Positions 35,468 to 44,036 of a stretch of 64,000 bases of DNA are shown here, in pieces. The first letter of the stretch is position 1; every line of letters begins with the position of its first letter. The stretch is from Qipengyuania sp. JC766 (lineage in GTDB: Bacteria; Pseudomonadota; Alphaproteobacteria; Sphingomonadales; Sphingomonadaceae), in NCBI RefSeq assembly GCF_040717445.1, contig NZ_JBFEFL010000001.1, positions 682,001 through 746,000 of the forward strand, given 5' to 3'. The notes beneath the pieces are model-generated. The model was not told where the DNA came from, searched no databases, and saw nothing but the letters and a program-made list of their open reading frames with translations. The position numbers and the translations under genes were made by a program.

Positions 35468-35989
35468 ATGACGGGGCAACAGGCAGACCTCTATCGACAG
35501 GCGGGCGAGCATTTCGCCCCTGCCATTGCGCGCCTTTCCCGCGCGATGGAGCGCGATGCCGACAAGGCGCGCGACCTCGAACAGGAAATCCACCTCGAAA
35601 TCTGGCGCAGTCTCGCGCGCTTCAAGGGAGACTGCGCGCTCAAGACATGGGTGTTCCGCGTGGCGCACAATGTCGCCGCCGATCACGTGGGTCGCGCCGG
35701 ACGGCGACCGGCCACCGTCGATCTCGAGGATGTCGACGTCCTGCCGGGCGATGACGACGAAGCAGCCGCCGCCGACCGCCATGCGCTCGACCGGCTGCAC
35801 GCACAGATACGCGTGCTGCCGCTGCTCGACGCGCAATTGATCCTGCTCTGGCTGGAAGGCCATTCGGGTTCGGAGATCGCCGAAGTCACGGGATTGAGCG
35901 CAGGGGCGGTCGCCACGCGCCTTTCGCGGCTGCGCGAAAGACTTGCCGCCCATTTTCAGGACACCAATGCGGGAGAGGCCGATGACTGA
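35468..35989 (+). CDS. ECF-family RNA polymerase sigma factor
   Basis: Sigma-70 family protein of 173 residues with only regions 2 and 4. Region 2 is DLEQEIHLEIWRSLARFKGD with ALKTWVFRVAHNVAADHVGR. Region 4 is LPLLDAQLILLWLEGHSGSE followed by the helix-turn-helix IAEVTGLSAGAVATRLSRLR. This is the ECF layout used for envelope or stress signals. Its stop overlaps the start of a membrane protein gene by 8 bp, the usual place for an anti-sigma factor. The spacing of the putative promoter suggests a near-leaderless transcript, although AAGGG precedes the ATG. The inducing signal is unknown. Confidence 0.9.
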   Translation: MTGQQADLYRQAGEHFAPAIARLSRAMERDADKARDLEQEIHLEIWRSLARFKGDCALKTWVFRVAHNVAADHVGRAGRRPATVDLEDVDVLPGDDDEAAAADRHALDRLHAQIRVLPLLDAQLILLWLEGHSGSEIAEVTGLSAGAVATRLSRLRERLAAHFQDTNAGEADD

Positions 35990-36548
35990 TCTCAGGAACC
36001 GCTGGGCCGCCCAGGAACAGGACGCGCGTTTCACAGACCCGGAGCAACTCACCATGCGCAGCAAGAGCTTCCGCCGCACCATCCGGCGGCGCAACCTGAT
36101 CGAATACACCGTCGCGGCCGGTCTCGTGATCCTCTTCGGATCGCGCGGCATCGATGCGTGGTCGGATGGCCAGGCTCTCAGGGCCCTCGGTTATGCCGCC
36201 GCCTGTATCGGCATCGCGGTCGCCATGCTGGGCCTCGCCCGCCGTGGTTCGGCAGGGAGCGCCGGTCCCGAGGAAAGTACGCTTTCGCACCTCCGCGGCG
36301 AACTGACGCGGCAGGTCCGGGCGCTTCGATCGATAGCCGTTTGGTATCTCCTGCCGCTTGTCCCGGGCCTGATACTTATCTTTGCGGCAGACTACCAGCT
36401 TCAGGCGACGCTGGAGGGTGACCAGAGCGCGCTCTGGTCGCTGGCCTGGAAGCTCGTTTTCTTCCTTGTCGTGTTCGGCGGCATATGGTGGGTCAACCAG
36501 AAGACCGCCGATCACCTGGAAGGCGAGCTGTCAGGTCTCGAGCCCTGA
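35982..36548 (+). CDS. Four-TM protein, candidate anti-sigma partner
   Basis: Membrane protein of 188 residues overlapping the ECF sigma gene by 8 bp. The N-terminal ~50 residues are soluble and charged (LRNRWAAQEQDARFTDPEQL, then MRSKSFRRTIRRRN), the usual place for a sigma-binding segment. Four hydrophobic segments follow (about 52-70, 78-98, 128-147 and 161-178). The multi-pass layout and gene overlap suggest an anti-sigma role like that of the NrsF-type or other multi-span anti-sigma proteins, but I cannot match a named family. The ATG at 35982 has GGGAGAGG upstream. No zinc-binding anti-sigma motif is seen. Confidence 0.75.
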   Translation: MTDLRNRWAAQEQDARFTDPEQLTMRSKSFRRTIRRRNLIEYTVAAGLVILFGSRGIDAWSDGQALRALGYAAACIGIAVAMLGLARRGSAGSAGPEESTLSHLRGELTRQVRALRSIAVWYLLPLVPGLILIFAADYQLQATLEGDQSALWSLAWKLVFFLVVFGGIWWVNQKTADHLEGELSGLEP

Positions 36549-36564
36549 CATGCCCGAAAAGCTA

Positions 36565-37785
36565 TCAACTTTCGCGCCGCGTATCGGTGTGGATGTGCAG
36601 ATGCCCTTCCAGCGTCCGGTGGACCGGGCACTTGTCGGCAATCTCGACCAGCTTTTCGCGCTGTTCGTCGGAGAGGGCATTGCCCCTGAACCGGATGCTG
36701 CGGTTGAGTGCCTGCACCTTTGCTCCTTCTTCCAGGACGTGATCGCAGTCCTCGGCATGATCGCGCTCGTGCGTGACATGGACCTGCACCCCTTCGAAGG
36801 GCCATTTCTGCCGGTCGGCATACATCTTCATGGTCATCGCGGTACACGTACCGAGGGCAGCGTTCAGGAGGTCGTATGGTGTCGGTCCGGTGTCGTCACC
36901 GCCGAAGCTGCGGGGTTCGTCCACGATGAACCGATGATCGCTGGTGTGGACTTCGGTGCCGAACCGGCCGTGCCCGGTGCAGGCTACGATGCCGTCTTCC
37001 GGCATCGGCCAGTCATCTTCCATCGGGATATACCGCTGCGCCCAGGTGGCGATGACCCCGGCCACGAACCTTGCGTCCCGCGCCTGGGTCAGCAGGTGAT
37101 CGGCGCCCGCCAGGCTGACGAAGCTCTTGGGATGCTTGGCCGCGCCGAACAAGTGCGACGCGTGATCGACCGAGACGATCTGGTCTGTGGGCGAATGGCA
37201 GAACATCAGCGGGATCCGCAGCGCACCGACCTGTTGCAGGAGATCGACCGACCGGGTCCTGTCCAGAAACTCCTTGCTCAGCTCGAACTTGCGCCCCCCG
37301 ATCGTGACGGTGCCCCTGCCCTCCGCCTCGATCCGTTCGAGGTCGCCTTCGATATTTCCAAGCACGTGCGGCACGTCGGAAGGCGCGCCGATCGTCGCTA
37401 TCGCTGCGATCCTGTCCCGGCCGATCATGTCCGCTGCCGCCAGCACGGCCGCGCCGCCAAGGCTGTGACCGACCAGCAGGATACCGTCGCCGAACCGGCG
37501 GCAAAGCTCCTGCGCGGAAGCGACCAGGTCCTCGACATCGCTGGCGAAGCCCGCCCGTCCGAAGTCGCCCCCGCTCCCGCCGAGGCCGGTAAAGTCGAAA
37601 CGCAGCGTGGCTATACCTTCCGCCGCCAGCGCCCGGGTTACTTCCACCGCGGCCTTGCTCTGCATCGTGCAGGTAAAGCAGTGCGCGAACAGCGCCGCGC
37701 CGCGCACGAGACCGGTAGGCAGTTCCAGCTTGCCGTCCAGCGTGTGCCCCGCCGGAGTCCGGATCTCGATATTCTCGCTGGGCAT
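36565..37785 (-). CDS. Alpha/beta hydrolase-OsmC fusion protein
   Basis: Two-domain cytoplasmic protein of 406 residues. Residues ~1-255 are an alpha/beta hydrolase with the nucleophile elbow GHSLGGAA (S108) and the oxyanion-like FDFTGLGGSGG. Residues ~265-406 are an OsmC-type domain with a redox cysteine in LLNAALGTCTAMTMKMYADR and a second in HAEDCDHVLE. OsmC proteins are thiol peroxidases for organic hydroperoxides, so a joint role in ester or peroxide detoxification is plausible. The ATG at 37785 has an AGGAGA ribosome site. It is divergent from the beta-lactamase-like gene. Confidence 0.9.
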   Translation of the reverse strand: MPSENIEIRTPAGHTLDGKLELPTGLVRGAALFAHCFTCTMQSKAAVEVTRALAAEGIATLRFDFTGLGGSGGDFGRAGFASDVEDLVASAQELCRRFGDGILLVGHSLGGAAVLAAADMIGRDRIAAIATIGAPSDVPHVLGNIEGDLERIEAEGRGTVTIGGRKFELSKEFLDRTRSVDLLQQVGALRIPLMFCHSPTDQIVSVDHASHLFGAAKHPKSFVSLAGADHLLTQARDARFVAGVIATWAQRYIPMEDDWPMPEDGIVACTGHGRFGTEVHTSDHRFIVDEPRSFGGDDTGPTPYDLLNAALGTCTAMTMKMYADRQKWPFEGVQVHVTHERDHAEDCDHVLEEGAKVQALNRSIRFRGNALSDEQREKLVEIADKCPVHRTLEGHLHIHTDTRRES

Positions 37786-37883
37786 CGCCTTTTCTCCTGC
37801 ATCACGCATGAAGCCGCACGCGGGCGGTTTGTGTCGAACGGCATGGCGTGTACCACCCTCCCCGCGTCTCACAAGGAAACCGG

Positions 37884-39176
37884 ATGATGTTTGCAAAACT
37901 GACTGCACCCTTCCTGCTGCTGATAGCCCCCGCGGTCGCGCATGCGCAGGCCGAAGACCCGGCCGCGACGCAGGTTTCGACCTTGCTGGAACAGAGGGCG
38001 AAGGACGTGGTGGCCGTATTCAACGGCGCGAAGCGCGCGGAAGAGGTATTTGCCGAACCCTTCCTCGCGCAGGTTTCGCCCGACATGCTGATTCAGTTGA
38101 ACTCGCAGCTTTCGGCCCAGTTCGGACCGATTATCGGTGTCGAAAGCGTCACGCCTACCGGGCCCTTCACGGCCACGGTCGCCATCCGTTTCGAACGGGC
38201 GGTCGGACGTGGACCGATGACGCTGTCGGGAGAAGAACCGAACTTCGTCGTCGGCTTGCTGCTCAACGATTTCCAGCCGATCGACGACACGCTCGAGAAG
38301 ATACAGGCCGATATCGAGGCACTGCCCGGCCGCGCGAGCGTCCTCTATGCCCCGGTTTCCGGCGGCGAACCGATCCTCGCGATGGACGAAAACGGGCAGT
38401 ACGCGATCGGTTCGACGTTCAAGCTCTACGTCCTGTCCGCGCTTTCGAGATCGATCGCAGCGGGCGAGCATAGCTGGGACGAGGTCGTGCGCCTCGACCG
38501 CTCATCCTTCCCGAGCGGCCAGATGCAGGACTGGCCCGAAGGCGCACCGGTCACGCTGCACACGCTGGCGACGATGATGATTTCGATCAGCGACAACACG
38601 GCGACCGACATGCTGATCGACGTGGTCGGCCGCGACGCGATCGAGGCCGAATTGCGCGCGACGGGCCATTCCGATCCGGATCGCACCCTGCCCTTCCTCT
38701 CAACCCTGGAACTGTTCGGGCTGAAGGGCGACATCGACCGGGGTACGGGCTACGTCGCCGCGACCGAAGCTGACCAGCGCCGGCTGCTGGACGAGTTCGC
38801 GGAAGAGATCGACGGAAACCCGGCGAGCATCATGCCGCCGACCTTTTCGAAGCCGACTGCGATCGACACGCTGGAATGGTTCGCCAGCGGACAGGATCTG
38901 CGCCAGCTGGTGCAGCGTATGGTTGAAGGTGGGGACGACACCGCGCTCTCCATCATGGCCGTCAGTCCCGGCCTTTCCTACGCGCAACAGAACAAGTGGG
39001 ACTACGTGGGATACAAGGGTGGCTCCGAACCCGGGGTGCTCAACCTCACATGGCTGCTCCGCAGGGACGATGGCGTGGCCCGCATCCTGACCATGAGCTG
39101 GAACAATACCGAAGCGTCCGTGGACCAGACCGCCTTCGAGCTCCTCGCGCAGCGGATCCTCGCCCTCGAGGAGTGA
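37884..39176 (+). CDS. Secreted class A beta-lactamase-like serine hydrolase
   Basis: Exported serine hydrolase of 430 residues with a signal peptide (FLLLIAPAVAHAQ). After an N-terminal domain of ~120 residues, the C-terminal part has all three class A-type motifs: S177-T-F-K180 (SxxK), S236-D237-N238 (SDN) and K378-G379-G380 (KTG-like). A clear Glu166-type deacylation motif is not evident. The N-terminal region resembles the NTF2-like domain seen in beta-lactamase-related LpqF-type proteins. It may be a DD-peptidase/esterase or a weak beta-lactamase. AAGGAA precedes the ATG pair at 37884/37887. There is no resistance gene context. Confidence 0.82.
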   Translation: MMFAKLTAPFLLLIAPAVAHAQAEDPAATQVSTLLEQRAKDVVAVFNGAKRAEEVFAEPFLAQVSPDMLIQLNSQLSAQFGPIIGVESVTPTGPFTATVAIRFERAVGRGPMTLSGEEPNFVVGLLLNDFQPIDDTLEKIQADIEALPGRASVLYAPVSGGEPILAMDENGQYAIGSTFKLYVLSALSRSIAAGEHSWDEVVRLDRSSFPSGQMQDWPEGAPVTLHTLATMMISISDNTATDMLIDVVGRDAIEAELRATGHSDPDRTLPFLSTLELFGLKGDIDRGTGYVAATEADQRRLLDEFAEEIDGNPASIMPPTFSKPTAIDTLEWFASGQDLRQLVQRMVEGGDDTALSIMAVSPGLSYAQQNKWDYVGYKGGSEPGVLNLTWLLRRDDGVARILTMSWNNTEASVDQTAFELLAQRILALEE

Positions 39177-39185
39177 GAAGCGAAG

Positions 39186-39842
39186 TCAGCTCTGGACGAG
39201 TATGTACCGGGTTCGCGAACCGGCCTTGCGTTCGGTGACTTCGAATGTTCCCTCTATCGGATAGTATCCGAAGCCCGAACCCTGGCCCACGGGGTTGGGC
39301 CCGAAACCGGGAAAATCAAATGTGACGGTCTCGTCGCAGCGGACTGTATTGCCGATATCGTCAGCGTCGTAATCCCAGCTATAGCCGTCGGAGAAGATCA
39401 CCATTGCGTGTTCCACGCCATTGATGCCGACCTGGCCCCCGTCCACGATCACGTTGTAGCGTTCGCCACATGCGTCCATCATGTCGGTCGATCCGGGCGT
39501 GTATCCGTAGGACAGCTGGATATCGAGTTCGATCTCCTCGCCGGCGGCATCCCTGACGACTTCCATGAACTGTCCGACTTCCGGACCGCCTTGCAAGGAT
39601 ATTTCCCCGGCGAAGGACTTCGTCGCGCCATCGTCAGCCGGTTCGGCAACCTTTTCGCTGGAAGCAGACGGCGATGACTGGGCGCCATCCGCCGACGCGC
39701 CATCGGCCGGCGCTGCCGTGTTTTCCATCGTGTCATCGACACCTTCCGCCGAGTCCGTCGCATCCGCGGTTGCGCCACCACAAGCGCCTAGCAATGCGAT
39801 CGCTGAGCCGATCGTGCCTGTCCGGATCACCCCAATTACCAT
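39186..39842 (-). CDS. Predicted lipoprotein of unknown function
   Basis: Predicted lipoprotein of 218 residues. The N-terminus ends in a lipobox (IALLGACGG). A low-complexity Asp/Ala/Ser linker of about 60 residues follows. The C-terminal ~140 residues form a domain with two or three cysteines (MMDACGERYNVIV, TVRCDETVTFDF) and a run of glycine and aromatic residues (GFGYYPIEGTFEVTE). I do not recognise the domain. It converges with the beta-lactamase-like gene with a 9-bp gap and diverges from the MoxR gene over 161 bp. Confidence 0.72.
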   Translation of the reverse strand: MVIGVIRTGTIGSAIALLGACGGATADATDSAEGVDDTMENTAAPADGASADGAQSSPSASSEKVAEPADDGATKSFAGEISLQGGPEVGQFMEVVRDAAGEEIELDIQLSYGYTPGSTDMMDACGERYNVIVDGGQVGINGVEHAMVIFSDGYSWDYDADDIGNTVRCDETVTFDFPGFGPNPVGQGSGFGYYPIEGTFEVTERKAGSRTRYILVQS

Positions 39843-39943
39843 TATTATCTCCCCGTTTTCCCGCGTCCAGCCTCCACATCGTGGCCCTCGCTGGCAACCC
39901 CCGGAGCCCAGTCGATTGTATTTGCGCGACTATCGCCGTTCCC

Positions 39944-39972
39944 TTGCACTGGGCTGCGCGTCCGAATATCGC
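39944..39972 (+). promoter_or_regulatory. Possible promoter of the MoxR gene
   Basis: TTGCAC (39944-39949) and TATCGC (39967-39972) are 17 bp apart, and the ATG follows 31 bp later with AAAGGA as ribosome site. The -10 is a weak match, so this is only a candidate. Confidence 0.35.
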
Positions 39973-40003
39973 GGGGCTGAATGAAAGTTGCAAAGGACCA
40001 CCG

Positions 40004-40852
40004 ATGACCGAGCGTTTCCAGGGCACCGAGAACTACATCGCGACCGACGATCTCAAGGTCGCGGTCGATGCCGCGGTCACGCTGCGCCGTCCGCTGCTGG
40101 TCAAGGGCGAGCCCGGCACGGGCAAGACGGTCCTGGCGCACGAGATCGCAAAGGCGATCGACGCTTCGCTGATCGAGTGGAATGTGAAGTCCAGCACGAA
40201 GGCGCAGCAGGGCCTTTACGAGTATGACGCCGTTGCGCGGCTCCGCGACGGGCAACTGGGCGACGAACGCGTCCACGACATCGCGAACTACATCAAGAAG
40301 GGCAAGCTGTGGGAGGCCTTCACCAGCGAACGCCTGCCGGTCCTGCTGATCGACGAGATCGACAAGGCCGACATCGAGTTCCCCAACGACCTGCTGCAGG
40401 AACTCGATCGCATGCAGTTCGACGTCTATGAAACGCATGAAACGATTGCGGCGAAGGAACGCCCGATCGTGGTGATCACCTCGAACAACGAGAAGGAACT
40501 GCCCGACGCGTTCCTGCGCCGCTGCTTTTTCCACTACATCAAGTTCCCCGACCGCGAGACGATGCGCGAGATCGTGGACGTCCATTTCCCGAACATCCAG
40601 AAGACCCTCGTCACCAAGGCGATGGACGTATTCTACGAGATCCGCGAAGTTCCGGGGCTCAAGAAGAAGCCGAGCACGAGCGAACTGCTCGACTGGCTGA
40701 AGCTGCTGCTGAACGAGGACATGCCGCTCGAGGTCCTGCAGGACCGCGATCCCAGCAAGGCGATCCCGCCGCTGCACGGCGCGCTGCTGAAGAACGAGCA
40801 GGACGTGATGCTGTTCGAACGGCTCGCCTTCATGTCGCGCCGCCAGAGCTGA
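40004..40852 (+). CDS. MoxR-family AAA+ ATPase
   Basis: AAA+ ATPase of 282 residues. Walker A is GEPGTGKT, Walker B is LPVLLIDEIDKAD, sensor 1 is VVITSNNEKELPDAFLRR, and a C-terminal lid follows. The family works with VWA-domain partners as a chaperone for metal-centre insertion or protein-complex assembly. A CoxE-type VWA gene lies 1.5 kb downstream on the same strand, with an antisense chemoreceptor between them. Partnership is likely, but the substrate is unknown; no carbon monoxide dehydrogenase or other cox genes are seen. The ATG at 40004 has AAAGGA as ribosome site. Confidence 0.92.
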   Translation: MTERFQGTENYIATDDLKVAVDAAVTLRRPLLVKGEPGTGKTVLAHEIAKAIDASLIEWNVKSSTKAQQGLYEYDAVARLRDGQLGDERVHDIANYIKKGKLWEAFTSERLPVLLIDEIDKADIEFPNDLLQELDRMQFDVYETHETIAAKERPIVVITSNNEKELPDAFLRRCFFHYIKFPDRETMREIVDVHFPNIQKTLVTKAMDVFYEIREVPGLKKKPSTSELLDWLKLLLNEDMPLEVLQDRDPSKAIPPLHGALLKNEQDVMLFERLAFMSRRQS

Positions 40853-40858
40853 GGCGGA

Positions 40859-42259
40859 TCAGTCGAAGGTGTAGGCGAGCTCGAAATCGCCCCAGCGCCT
40901 GCCCGCGATGACCAGCGGCACGTAAACGTTGCGCACGACCTGGTAGGTCCGTCCGTCGCCTTCCTGGCGATAGACCCCCATCATGTAGGGTGCGGAGCTA
41001 CGCTTCGCCTTCTCGTCCAGAGGGCCGAGGATGATCCGGCCGTTGCGGCAGTATTTCGTGTCGTAGGCAAGGTCGCCCGTCGGCTCTCGTGAGCGATCTG
41101 TGACATGGGTCGGCAGGAAGCCGTTCATGTCGCTTTGCGATGCCATGATCGCATTGCCGCCTGAGGCGACGACCTCGTCGTTGATCGGGCGCCAGTTCGC
41201 GTCGGCCCAGTCGTTGAGGCGCGTGCGGTATAGCTGCGGGTCGGTTCCTTCGACCGGCCGGTAATCCTGGTCGAACAGCTGGTCGATGGTGAGGCTGCCC
41301 GATTCCAGCGCCCGTTCGGCGATGTCCTTCAGCCTTGTGGCGTAGCCTTGCGCGCGTTCCACCATGGCGCTGTCCTGCGGGCTGAGACCCGCCTGCACCA
41401 GCTGGTCGAACATGTCGCTGGCGGTCAGTTCCAGGTCGCGGATGCGGTGATGCGCGCCTTCCAGCCGGGCCTCGTTCTCGCGCGCGGCGACTTCGTATCC
41501 CTCGATCACGTCCTGCACGCTGGTCACGTGGCCGGTCATCGTCCCCGTCGCCCGCGTGATCTGGTCGTTCTGCTGGTCGACCTCTTCCACGAGGTCGGAG
41601 ACGCCCTGGATGGTCTGTTCGATGCTGGCGATGGAGGCCTTGGCACTGTCGCTGGCCTGCGCACCCTGCTGGATGCGTTCGATGACGCCGGAGGCCTCGC
41701 CGCCCAGCGTGTCCACCACCCGGCTGATCTCGTTGGTCGCCTGCCGCGTCTCGGCGGCGAGCGACTTAACTTCGCTCGCCACCACGGCGAAGGCCCGGCC
41801 CGCCTCGCCCGCGCGCATGGCTTCGATCGTCGCGTTTAGCGAGAGGATGTTGGTCGTCTCGGCGATCTGCTCGATGTCGCTGGAGCACCGCTTCACCTGC
41901 TCCATTGCTGCGGCGAAGCCGGTCACATGGTCGGCCAGCGTCTCGACGAGGTCGACCAGCGTGCTGAACTGCCGCAGCGAGGAATGGATCTGCGCCGTGC
42001 CCTGCCCCAGCCGCTCGATCGCGCGGGCGGACAGCAGGCGGGCCTCGTCGCTGGCTTCGGAAACGGCGCGCTGGTCGCGCTCCAGTTCGCGCACCGTGTC
42101 CTGCAAGGCCTCGTGGTCTTCGCGCAGTCGTACGGAGGATGCCAGCACCGCTTCCACGATCCCCGCGACATCGGAGCAACCTTCGGACACCTGTCCGCAG
42201 GCGTCCGGAATGCGATCGATCGCATGCCCACTGGTCGCGTCGATTGGCTGGTGATCCAT
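40859..42259 (-). CDS. Soluble methyl-accepting chemotaxis protein
   Basis: Chemoreceptor-like protein of 466 residues without a transmembrane segment. The signalling hairpin tip lies in the N-terminal half ([20 protein letters not shown], then [20 protein letters not shown]). Coiled coils surround it, and the sensory-looking region is at the C-terminus (about 310-466; [20 protein letters not shown], then [20 protein letters not shown]), a conserved ending of some receptors. The inverted order of signalling and sensing parts fits a class of cytosolic receptors. It runs antisense between the MoxR and VWA genes with a 6-bp gap from MoxR. No che cluster is visible in this window. Confidence 0.88.
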   Translation of the reverse strand: MDHQPIDATSGHAIDRIPDACGQVSEGCSDVAGIVEAVLASSVRLREDHEALQDTVRELERDQRAVSEASDEARLLSARAIERLGQGTAQIHSSLRQFSTLVDLVETLADHVTGFAAAMEQVKRCSSDIEQIAETTNILSLNATIEAMRAGEAGRAFAVVASEVKSLAAETRQATNEISRVVDTLGGEASGVIERIQQGAQASDSAKASIASIEQTIQGVSDLVEEVDQQNDQITRATGTMTGHVTSVQDVIEGYEVAARENEARLEGAHHRIRDLELTASDMFDQLVQAGLSPQDSAMVERAQGYATRLKDIAERALESGSLTIDQLFDQDYRPVEGTDPQLYRTRLNDWADANWRPINDEVVASGGNAIMASQSDMNGFLPTHVTDRSREPTGDLAYDTKYCRNGRIILGPLDEKAKRSSAPYMMGVYRQEGDGRTYQVVRNVYVPLVIAGRRWGDFELAYTFD

Positions 42260-42372
42260 TGGTAGATTGCGCCCCTTGTTCGTCCCTAGCGATCCCTAAG
42301 CGGCAATGGTTGTCGGATGCTTAAGGCTGAAAGGGCTGGTGCGCCGAAAAGCGCTCCGTTAGGCAGGCTTCC

Positions 42373-43557
42373 ATGTTCTACGATTTCCTGGACGAGTTGC
42401 GGGCCGCGGGCATTTCCGCGACGCCCAAGGAGCATCTGACCCTGCTCGAAGCGCTAGACCGCGACGTGATCGGCCAGTCGCCCGAAGCGTTCTACTACCT
42501 CAGCCGCGCGACCTTCGTGAAGGACGAAGGCCTCCTCGACCGGTTCGACCAGGTCTTCGACCGCGTCTTCAAGGGCATCATCAGCGACTATGGCCAGAAC
42601 CCGGTCGAAATTCCGGAAGACTGGCTGAAAGCGGTGGCCGAGAAATTCCTCAGCGAAGAGGAAATGGCCGAGATCGAGAAGCTCGGTTCCTGGGACGAGA
42701 TCATGGATACGCTTAAGAAGCGGCTCGAGGAGCAGAAGGAGCGGCACGAGGGCGGCAACAAGTGGATCGGGACCGGCGGGACCAGTCCGTTCGGCAATTC
42801 CGGCTACCACCCCGAAGGCGTGCGTATCGGCGGGGAGAGCAAGAACAAGCGCGCCGTGAAGGTGTGGGAAAAGCGCGACTTCAAGAACCTGGACAACACG
42901 CGCGAACTGGGCACGCGCAACATCAAGATGGCGCTGCGGCGCCTGCGCCGGTTTGCGCGCGAGGGCGCAGCGGACCAGCTGGACATAGACGAGACCATTC
43001 GCGGCACGGCGAAGCAGGGCTGGCTCGACATCCACATGCGGCCCGAACGGCGCAATGCGGTCAAGGTGCTCCTGTTTCTCGATGTCGGCGGATCGATGGA
43101 CCCCTTCATCAAGCTGGTGGAAGAACTGTTCAGCGCCGCCACGGCCGAATTTAAGAACCTCGAATTCTTCTACTTCCACAACTGCCTTTACGAAGGCGTC
43201 TGGAAGGACAATCGCCGCCGCTGGCAGGAACGCACCAAGACGTGGGACGTGCTTCACAAGTACGGGCATGATTACAAGGTCGTCTTCGTCGGCGATGCCG
43301 CGATGAGCCCTTACGAGATCAGCCATCCGGGCGGCAGCGTCGAGCACATGAACGAGGAGGCGGGCGCCATCTGGATGCAGAGGATGACCAACACCTATCC
43401 CGCGACCGTCTGGCTCAATCCCGTTCCGGAAGCGCAATGGGGTTATTCCCAGTCCACTAAGATGATGCGCCAGCTTGTGAACGACCGGATGTACCCGCTC
43501 ACGCTGGACGGTCTGGACGACGCGATGCGCGAACTGACCCGCAAGCACGGCCACTGA
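42373..43557 (+). CDS. CoxE-like VWA-domain protein
   Basis: Protein of 394 residues with a charged N-terminal region (MFYDFLDELRAAGISATPKE) and a C-terminal VWA domain. The MIDAS-like motif is FLDVGGSMDPFIKL, where the usual DxSxS has become DVGGS. The CoxE group is typically encoded next to MoxR ATPases and acts in insertion of metal into enzymes or in membrane assembly. The MoxR gene 1.5 kb upstream is the expected partner; here the two are separated by a divergent chemoreceptor gene. No signal peptide is seen, so it is probably cytoplasmic. Confidence 0.88.
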   Translation: MFYDFLDELRAAGISATPKEHLTLLEALDRDVIGQSPEAFYYLSRATFVKDEGLLDRFDQVFDRVFKGIISDYGQNPVEIPEDWLKAVAEKFLSEEEMAEIEKLGSWDEIMDTLKKRLEEQKERHEGGNKWIGTGGTSPFGNSGYHPEGVRIGGESKNKRAVKVWEKRDFKNLDNTRELGTRNIKMALRRLRRFAREGAADQLDIDETIRGTAKQGWLDIHMRPERRNAVKVLLFLDVGGSMDPFIKLVEELFSAATAEFKNLEFFYFHNCLYEGVWKDNRRRWQERTKTWDVLHKYGHDYKVVFVGDAAMSPYEISHPGGSVEHMNEEAGAIWMQRMTNTYPATVWLNPVPEAQWGYSQSTKMMRQLVNDRMYPLTLDGLDDAMRELTRKHGH

Positions 43558-43621
43558 AAACCGCCGCGCTCTGGCTTCGCCGGCTCCGATCCGCTATCAT
43601 CGGGGGAAGAGGAGAGATATC

Positions 43622-44008
43622 ATGCGTTTGGTTGCGATGCTCGTCGTGGGATGCGGACTTTTCGGAAGCGTCGCCTTCGCGCAATCCGTAGATCCCGTGT
43701 CACTGGACAATCCCGCCTATTCGGATCCTGCGCGGCAATGGCAGTCGATCGAGGATGCCGAGTTTTCGGAGGAAGTCCCGGCAGGCAAAGAGGCGGAATG
43801 CCGCGAGACGGTTCGGCATGTGCGTGACGAAGCGGGACAGGCCGAATTGCGGCGCGAACCTGCCGGTGATCACTCGGCTCACCTAATGAAGGCCGTGGAC
43901 AAGCGGATCGACGGTTGCCCCGTCATGGTCATGGACAACGCTGCCGAAGACGTGCGCCCCCTTCCGAAAGTCGAGCCTGACCTTAATGGCCTCGTCCCGG
44001 CTCAGTAG
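43622..44008 (+). CDS. Small secreted protein of unknown function
   Basis: Protein of 128 residues with a clear signal peptide (MRLVAMLVVGCGLFGSVAFA cleaved at AFA-QS). The mature part is acidic, with two cysteines (AECRETVRH and DGCPVMVMD) that could form a disulfide, and a proline-rich C-terminus. GAGGAGAG precedes the ATG. It follows the VWA gene by 64 bp and converges with the hydroxylase gene with a 28-bp gap. I do not recognise it. Confidence 0.7.
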   Translation: MRLVAMLVVGCGLFGSVAFAQSVDPVSLDNPAYSDPARQWQSIEDAEFSEEVPAGKEAECRETVRHVRDEAGQAELRREPAGDHSAHLMKAVDKRIDGCPVMVMDNAAEDVRPLPKVEPDLNGLVPAQ

Positions 44009-44036
44009 GGTAGTAATTCGTAAGGCACTCAAGCCA

